This document shows positions 63,861 to 64,000 of a DNA stretch of 64,000 bases, one piece after another. Each line of letters opens with the position of its first letter. Positions within the stretch are counted from its first letter, which is position 1. The stretch comes from Omphiscola glabra (taxonomy: Eukaryota > Mollusca > Gastropoda > Lymnaeidae): positions 19,615,510 to 19,679,509 of the forward strand of contig OZ024796.1 of NCBI GenBank assembly GCA_964017045.1, given 5' to 3'. A model generated the notes under the pieces. It was not told where the DNA came from. It searched no databases and worked only from the letters and a program-made list of their open reading frames with translations. The translations under genes and the position numbers were made by a program.

Positions 63861-64000
63861 CAGGTGTCTCTTCACAAGGCTTGACAAGGGCAACAGGTGT
63901 CTCTTCACAAGGCTTGACAAGGGCAACAGGTGTCTACACAAGGCTTGACAATGGCAACAGGTGTCTCTTCACAAGGCCTGACAAGGAAAACAGGTGTCTA
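63860..64000. repeat. 33-bp minisatellite, 4 or more copies, runs off window
   Basis: Unit acaggtgtctcttcacaagg plus cttgacaagggca. Confidence 0.92.

Overview
The window is nuclear DNA from a metazoan, most likely a gastropod mollusc; this is inferred from the receptor type, the transposon families and the repeat style, with no species-level marker seen. One protein-coding gene dominates it: the 3' two thirds of a GluN3-type (NMDA receptor subunit 3) ionotropic glutamate receptor on the + strand. I reconstruct eight exons (272-1120, 8868-9001, 22450-22600, 23841-23982, 31158-31306, 46780-46899, 48372-48448, 50536-51676). All junctions are GT-AG and the phases agree. Together they make 2763 nt, which is 920 codons plus stop. 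They cover both ligand-binding half-domains (S1 and S2), M1, the M2 pore loop, M3, M4 and a long cytoplasmic tail. The amino-terminal domain exons lie upstream of base 1.

Nearly everything else is intron and 3' flank, and a large share of it is tandem repeat. I count about fifty minisatellites with units of 11-77 bp, almost every one with its own unit sequence. The largest are a 36-bp array (3060-5965), a 22-bp array (6220-7960), a 26-bp array (19790-21075), a 33-bp array (22735-23605), a 34-bp array (24640-25420), a 15-bp array (41650-42650), a 30-bp array (47260-48290) and a 50-bp array (59950-60635). Two arrays begin exactly on a 5' splice site of the receptor gene (exons 5 and 7), so those introns carry several copies of their own donor.

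Transposable elements are numerous and mostly dead. A Helitron of about 7.1 kb (11806-18920, minus strand) splits one unit of a 37-bp array between A and T, and has a LINE remnant and hAT-like MITEs nested in it. There are two SPIN-like hAT elements (8021 and about 23612), further hAT MITEs with exact 8-bp duplications (3138, 26302, 35433), a ZBED-like hAT transposase remnant (40090-41487), a PIF/Harbinger-like MITE (1936), a pogo/Tigger-like element (61920-62761), a long foldback element (28129-28570), a 5'-truncated CR1/L2-like LINE (58795-59307), and a twin-primed LINE composite present twice (32560 and 44085), each copy fused to a minisatellite.

From left to right: receptor exon 1, intron 1 (AT-rich arrays), exon 2, intron 2 (arrays plus Helitron), exons 3 and 4 around a GC-rich array, intron 4 (arrays, foldback), exon 5, intron 5 (15.5 kb, arrays plus LINE composites and hAT), exons 6 and 7, exon 8 with the stop, then 12 kb of AT-rich 3' flank with further arrays and elements. 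No second cellular gene, tRNA, rRNA or CRISPR array was recognised.
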